The notes under the pieces are model-generated. The model was not told the DNA's origin and searched no databases. It saw only the letters and a program-made list of their open reading frames with translations. From an uncultured Acetatifactor sp. (GTDB lineage: Bacteria; Bacillota; Clostridia; Lachnospirales; Lachnospiraceae): DNA of 16,684 nt. The position numbers and the translations under genes were made by a program. Location: positions 1 through 16,684 of the forward strand of contig CAJTLR010000079.1 of assembly GCA_910577185.1 (NCBI GenBank), in the 5' to 3' direction. Shown here piece by piece: positions 13,651-16,684 of this stretch (the first letter of the stretch is position 1; each line of letters begins with the position of its first letter).

Positions 13651-14963
13651 TGCTTACAACTCTGAAAAACGCATTTAAAGTGAAAGATCTCAGAAACAAG
13701 ATTTTATTTACCTTCGCCATGTTAGTTGTGATCCGTATCGGATCACAGCTGCCTGTGCCGGGTGTAAACGGAGAGTACTTCAAAAGCTGGTTTGCATCCC
13801 AGTCTGATGGTGCTTTCAGCTTTTTTGATGCTATAACGGGCGGTTCTTTCATCAATATGTCAATTTTGGCGCTGGGTATCAATCCCTATATTACTTCATC
13901 CATCATCATGCAGCTGCTCACCATTGCCATCCCCAAACTGGAGGAAATGCAGCGTGACGGCGAAGACGGAAGGAAGAAGATTGCATCGATCACAAGGTAT
14001 GTGACGGTGGGACTGGCCCTGATCCAGTCTTCGGCCATGGCGATTGCCTTCGGCAGACAGGGGTATCTGCTCCAGTATAATGCACTGAATGTAATCTGCG
14101 CAGTGGCAACCCTTACTGCGGGCAGTGCGTTCCTGATGTGGATCGGTGAGAGAATTACCGAAAACGGTATTGGAAACGGTATCTCCATAGTCCTGGTGAT
14201 CAACATTATTTCCAGGCTTCCCGAGGATCTGGGCAATCTGTTTGAGCAGTTTGTATTCGGAAAGGCACCTGCCACGGCAGTTCTGGCAGTGGTGATCATC
14301 TTTGCGGTGATTATCGCCATGGTGGTGCTGGTTATCATCTTAAACGATGGCGTGCGCCGGATTCCCGTCCAGTATGCCAACAAGGTGCAGGGAAGAAAAA
14401 TGGTGGGCGGACAGACTTCCAATATTCCGCTGAAAGTCAATACGGCAGGAGTTATCCCCGTTATCTTTGCACAGTCCCTGCTTCAGCTGCCCGGCATCAT
14501 CTCATCCTTTGCAGGATATTCCGGTGACGGTGTCTGGGGTGAAATTCTGAAGTATATGAATTCCGGTTACTGGTGCAGGCCGGAAATGCTGAGATATACT
14601 GTGGGACTGCTTGTTTATATTGCACTGATTATTTTCTTCGCTTATTTTTACACATCCATTACTTTTAATCCGCTGATGATTGCCGACAACATGAAAAAGC
14701 AGGGAGGCTTTATCCCGGGTATCAGGCCTGGAAAACCTACCAGCGACTATCTGAACAAGGTTCTGAATTATATCGTGTTTATCGGCGCCGTGGGACTGAC
14801 CATTGTGGCAGCGCTGCCTTACCTCTTCAGCGGTGTGTTTAATGCAAGCGTATCCTTTGCCGGCACCAGCCTTATCATTATTGTCAGCGTGGTGCTGGAG
14901 ACCATGAAGCAGGTGGAATCACAGATGCTTGTCCGGAATTACAAGGGCTTTTTGGAGAAATAA
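13650..14963 (+). CDS. secY: Preprotein translocase subunit SecY
   Basis: A 437-residue channel subunit of the SecYEG translocon in the cytoplasmic membrane. Ten hydrophobic segments can be seen, roughly at 17-37, 66-91, 111-135, 140-160, 176-194, 208-231, 266-286, 306-331, 363-389 and 393-412. Conserved blocks include RIGSQLPVPGVN after the first segment (plug region follows), WIGERITENGIGNGIS between segments 4 and 5, and the cytoplasmic loops GRKMVGGQ and GGFIPGIRPGKPT that contact SecA and the ribosome. It starts in the rplO stop codon, so it is translated with the ribosomal proteins. Confidence 0.98.
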   Translation: MLTTLKNAFKVKDLRNKILFTFAMLVVIRIGSQLPVPGVNGEYFKSWFASQSDGAFSFFDAITGGSFINMSILALGINPYITSSIIMQLLTIAIPKLEEMQRDGEDGRKKIASITRYVTVGLALIQSSAMAIAFGRQGYLLQYNALNVICAVATLTAGSAFLMWIGERITENGIGNGISIVLVINIISRLPEDLGNLFEQFVFGKAPATAVLAVVIIFAVIIAMVVLVIILNDGVRRIPVQYANKVQGRKMVGGQTSNIPLKVNTAGVIPVIFAQSLLQLPGIISSFAGYSGDGVWGEILKYMNSGYWCRPEMLRYTVGLLVYIALIIFFAYFYTSITFNPLMIADNMKKQGGFIPGIRPGKPTSDYLNKVLNYIVFIGAVGLTIVAALPYLFSGVFNASVSFAGTSLIIIVSVVLETMKQVESQMLVRNYKGFLEK

Positions 14964-15007
14964 AAATGCCTGCAGCCCGGCCATCTGATGTGGGAGACGA
15001 AGCTGAG

Positions 15008-15040
15008 AGGAGCTTCCCCGTGGATTGGGGAAGCTCCTTT
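15008..15040 (+). terminator. Hairpin between secY and adk, weak terminator or attenuator
   Basis: AGGAGCTTCCCC (15008-15019) and GGGGAAGCTCCT (15027-15038) form a perfect 12-bp stem with a seven-base loop. Only three T follow, then CAAAA, so termination is probably partial. Together with the promoter just downstream it marks the boundary between the S10-spc unit and adk-map. Confidence 0.65.
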
Positions 15041-15060
15041 CAAAATATTGCGGAAAGATA

Positions 15061-15089
15061 TTGCAAAGTTTTCGGAAAACAGGTAAAAT
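15061..15089 (+). promoter_or_regulatory. Sigma-A promoter of adk-map
   Basis: TTGCAA (15061-15066) and TAAAAT (15084-15089) are 17 bp apart. The nine bases TTGCAAAGT at its -35 end are identical to those of the rpsJ promoter. The start site would be near 15096, giving a very short leader with the ribosome site GGAGGG at 15101-15106. Confidence 0.68.
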
Positions 15090-15112
15090 AAACTCTGGTA
15101 GGAGGGTATGAA

Positions 15113-15754
15113 ATGAAAATTGTCATGTTGGGCGCGCCTGGCGCGGGTAAAGGAACCCAGGCAAAAATGATAGCTGAAAAGTACGGGATTCCCCATGTGT
15201 CCACAGGGGATATTTTCCGCGCAAATATCAAAAACGGAACGGAACTGGGCAGGGAAGCAAAGCAGTATATGGACCAGGGGCTGCTGGTTCCGGATGAACT
15301 GACCGTAAAGATCCTGCTGGACAGGGTTGCCCAGGAAGACTGCAAAAACGGTTATGTGCTGGATGGATTTCCCAGGACGATTCCCCAGGCGGAAGTGCTG
15401 GACGAGGCACTGGAAAAACTGGGTGAGAAGATCGACTTTGCCATTGACGTGGATGTTCCGGACGAAAATATCGTAAAGAGAATGTCCGGCAGACGTGCCT
15501 GCCTGAAATGCGGCGCCACATACCATATTGAGCATATACCGCCCAGGAAGGAAGGCGTGTGTGATGACTGCGGCAGCGAACTGGTGCTCAGGGATGATGA
15601 CAGGCCGGAGACGGTGCAGAACCGCCTGAAGGTTTATCATGACCAGACCCAGCCGCTGATTGAGTACTATACCGGCAAGGGAATCATGAAGACGGTGGAC
15701 GGAACCAAAAATATGCAGGATGTATTTCATGCGGTCACGGCTATTTTAGAGTAG
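15113..15754 (+). CDS. adk: Adenylate kinase, zinc-lid type
   Basis: A 213-residue cytoplasmic enzyme that interconverts ATP + AMP and 2 ADP. Seen: P-loop GAPGAGKGT (7-15), AMP-binding TGDIFR and DGFPRT (84-89), and a long LID domain with four cysteines C130, C133, C150 and C153 in a CX2C-X16-CX2C arrangement that binds structural zinc, as in Gram-positive Adk. RDDDRPETVQNRL follows the lid. All key residues are present. It is followed by map after only 11 bases, so the two are cotranscribed. Confidence 0.98.
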   Translation: MKIVMLGAPGAGKGTQAKMIAEKYGIPHVSTGDIFRANIKNGTELGREAKQYMDQGLLVPDELTVKILLDRVAQEDCKNGYVLDGFPRTIPQAEVLDEALEKLGEKIDFAIDVDVPDENIVKRMSGRRACLKCGATYHIEHIPPRKEGVCDDCGSELVLRDDDRPETVQNRLKVYHDQTQPLIEYYTGKGIMKTVDGTKNMQDVFHAVTAILE

Positions 15755-15765
15755 GGAACTGTGCC

Positions 15766-16515
15766 ATGGCGATTATAATTAAGACAGAGGAACAGATTAA
15801 GTGTATCCGGGAATCCTGCAGATTGCTTGCTATTGTACATAAGGAGCTGGAAGAGTTCATACGTCCGGGAATATCCACCAGGGAGATTGACATCAAGGGT
15901 GATACCCTGATCCGCAAGCTGGGCGGTATTCCGAATTTTCTCCATTATAACGGGTATCCCGCAAGTATCTGTGTGTCCGTAAACGACGAAGTGGTGCACG
16001 GCATCCCCAATAAGCGCCACATCCTGCAGGAAGGTGACATTGTCAGTCTGGATGCCGGGTTGATTTACAATGGGTACCATTCCGATATGGCCAGAACGCA
16101 CGGGGTGGGAAAGATCAGTCCCCAGGCGCAGAAACTTATTGATGTGACCAGGGAAAGCTTTTTTGCGGGTATAAAGATGGCAAAGGCCGGAAATCATCTT
16201 TTTGATATTTCCAATGCCATCGCATCCTATGTGAAGCCCTATCATTACGGTATTGTCCGGGAACTGGTGGGACACGGGGTGGGGACAAAGCTTCATGAGG
16301 ATCCCCAGGTGCCCAATTATGCGCAGATAAAGAGGGGACCAAAACTCAGGCCGGGTATGACACTTGCCATAGAGCCCATGATCAACATGGGGAGGGCAGA
16401 TGTGGAATGGCTGGAAGATAACTGGACTGTGGTGACGGAGGATGGCTCCCTGTCGGCACATTATGAGAACACCATTCTGATAACGGATGGCGAACCGGAG
16501 ATTCTGACGGTCTGA
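15766..16515 (+). CDS. map: Methionine aminopeptidase, type I
   Basis: A 249-residue metalloprotease that removes the initiator methionine from new proteins. The five metal ligands are all present: D96 (SLDAG), D107 (HSDMA), H170 (VGHGVG), E203 (AIEPM) and E234 (AHYENT). H78 and H177 match the substrate-contact histidines of the family. There is no N-terminal zinc-finger extension, so it is the short type I form. The ribosome site is weak (TAGGGAA), and translation may rely on coupling to adk. Confidence 0.97.
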   Translation: MAIIIKTEEQIKCIRESCRLLAIVHKELEEFIRPGISTREIDIKGDTLIRKLGGIPNFLHYNGYPASICVSVNDEVVHGIPNKRHILQEGDIVSLDAGLIYNGYHSDMARTHGVGKISPQAQKLIDVTRESFFAGIKMAKAGNHLFDISNAIASYVKPYHYGIVRELVGHGVGTKLHEDPQVPNYAQIKRGPKLRPGMTLAIEPMINMGRADVEWLEDNWTVVTEDGSLSAHYENTILITDGEPEILTV

Positions 16516-16546
16516 TTCCGTGAAAACGGGCAGGCTGTGCACCGGA

Positions 16547-16597
16547 GGAAATGCCCCCGGGGCGGCAGGGAAAGAAACTGCCCCGGAGGGGATTTCC
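16547..16597. repeat. Long imperfect hairpin after map
   Basis: GGAAAT (16547-16552) pairs with ATTTCC (16592-16597); inside, CCCC pairs with GGGG, CCGG with CCGG and GGCAG with CTGCC, with small bulges, around an A-rich loop. No T tract follows, so it is not a standard terminator. It may be a processing or attenuation structure before the next gene, which lies beyond the window. Confidence 0.45.
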
Positions 16598-16632
16598 GCG
16601 GGATGCGGGAGGAAACCGGGATAGGGGGACAA

Positions 16633-16657
16633 GATTGAAAATTGAAAATTTTCAATC
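16633..16657. repeat. AT-rich palindrome with a tandem TTGAAAA repeat
   Basis: GATTGAAAA (16633-16641) and TTTTCAATC (16649-16657) are perfect inverted arms. TTGAAAA occurs twice in tandem, so TTGAAAATTTTCAA (16642-16655) is itself an uninterrupted palindrome. It contrasts with the GC-rich DNA around it and could be an operator or leader hairpin for the gene beyond the window. No coding region is seen in 16516-16684. Confidence 0.45.
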
Positions 16658-16684
16658 CCAAGTTTGTGTCTGCGCGGCATCCAC

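Noticed and set aside
1736..16673. 13-base match AGTTTGTGTCTGC at 1736-1748 and 16661-16673
   Set aside because: One or two matches of this length are expected by chance in a window this size, and the flanks do not match, so it is not evidence of an attachment site or repeat.
15727..16680. 317-codon open frame on the minus strand across map
   Set aside because: It is antisense to a complete map gene with all its metal ligands, has no family motif, and its length follows from biased codons in map.

Overview
The window looks like chromosomal DNA from a Gram-positive anaerobe of the Clostridia, most likely Lachnospiraceae. This rests on the S10-spc gene order, a zinc-finger (type Z) S14, a zinc-lid adenylate kinase, strong AGGAGG-type ribosome binding sites, and a flanking accessory locus of a kind I associate with that family. 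Nothing in the sequence fixes genus or species. All convincing genes are on the + strand; the long minus-strand reading frames are shadows of strongly biased codon use.

Region 1 (1-301) starts inside a class II tRNA-Leu (anticodon CAG, CCA tail not encoded), followed by a clear rho-independent terminator and a second, terminator-unlike hairpin. Region 2 (302-3622) is a three-gene accessory locus: an HHxxxDG acyltransferase of the alcohol-acetyltransferase/condensation-domain type, a zinc-ribbon protein with six predicted membrane segments (DUF6320-like), and an HSL-type alpha/beta hydrolase. An acyl-transfer enzyme, a membrane partner and an esterase side by side suggest a small acylation/deacylation module whose substrate is unknown. 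This is the best candidate here for an undescribed system.

Region 3 (3623-4090) holds a GC-rich hairpin, an AT-rich inverted repeat, a strong sigma-A promoter with a 17-bp spacer, and a leader of about 280 nt with nested long-range stems. The ribosome binding site of rpsJ sits in the loop of a small hairpin at its end. This leader is probably the control element of the whole ribosomal-protein operon.

Region 4 (4091-14963) is the fused S10-spc operon in canonical order: rpsJ, rplC, rplD, rplW, rplB, rpsS, rplV, rpsC, rplP, rpmC, rpsQ, rplN, rplX, rplE, rpsN, rpsH, rplF, rplR, rpsE, rpmD, rplO, secY. Several junctions are coupled by a one-base TAATG overlap, while the larger gaps (rpsJ-rplC, rplW-rplB, rpsH-rplF, rpsE-rpmD) each contain hairpins that may tune individual cistrons or steer mRNA processing. 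L3 and L4 both look 15-18 residues longer than I expect.

Region 5 (14964-16684) has a 12-bp hairpin with only a short U run after secY, a second sigma-A promoter, then adk and map (methionine aminopeptidase). The window ends in a 169-base gene-free stretch with a long imperfect hairpin and an AT-rich palindrome. In related genomes infA and the alpha operon usually follow, but they lie outside the window.
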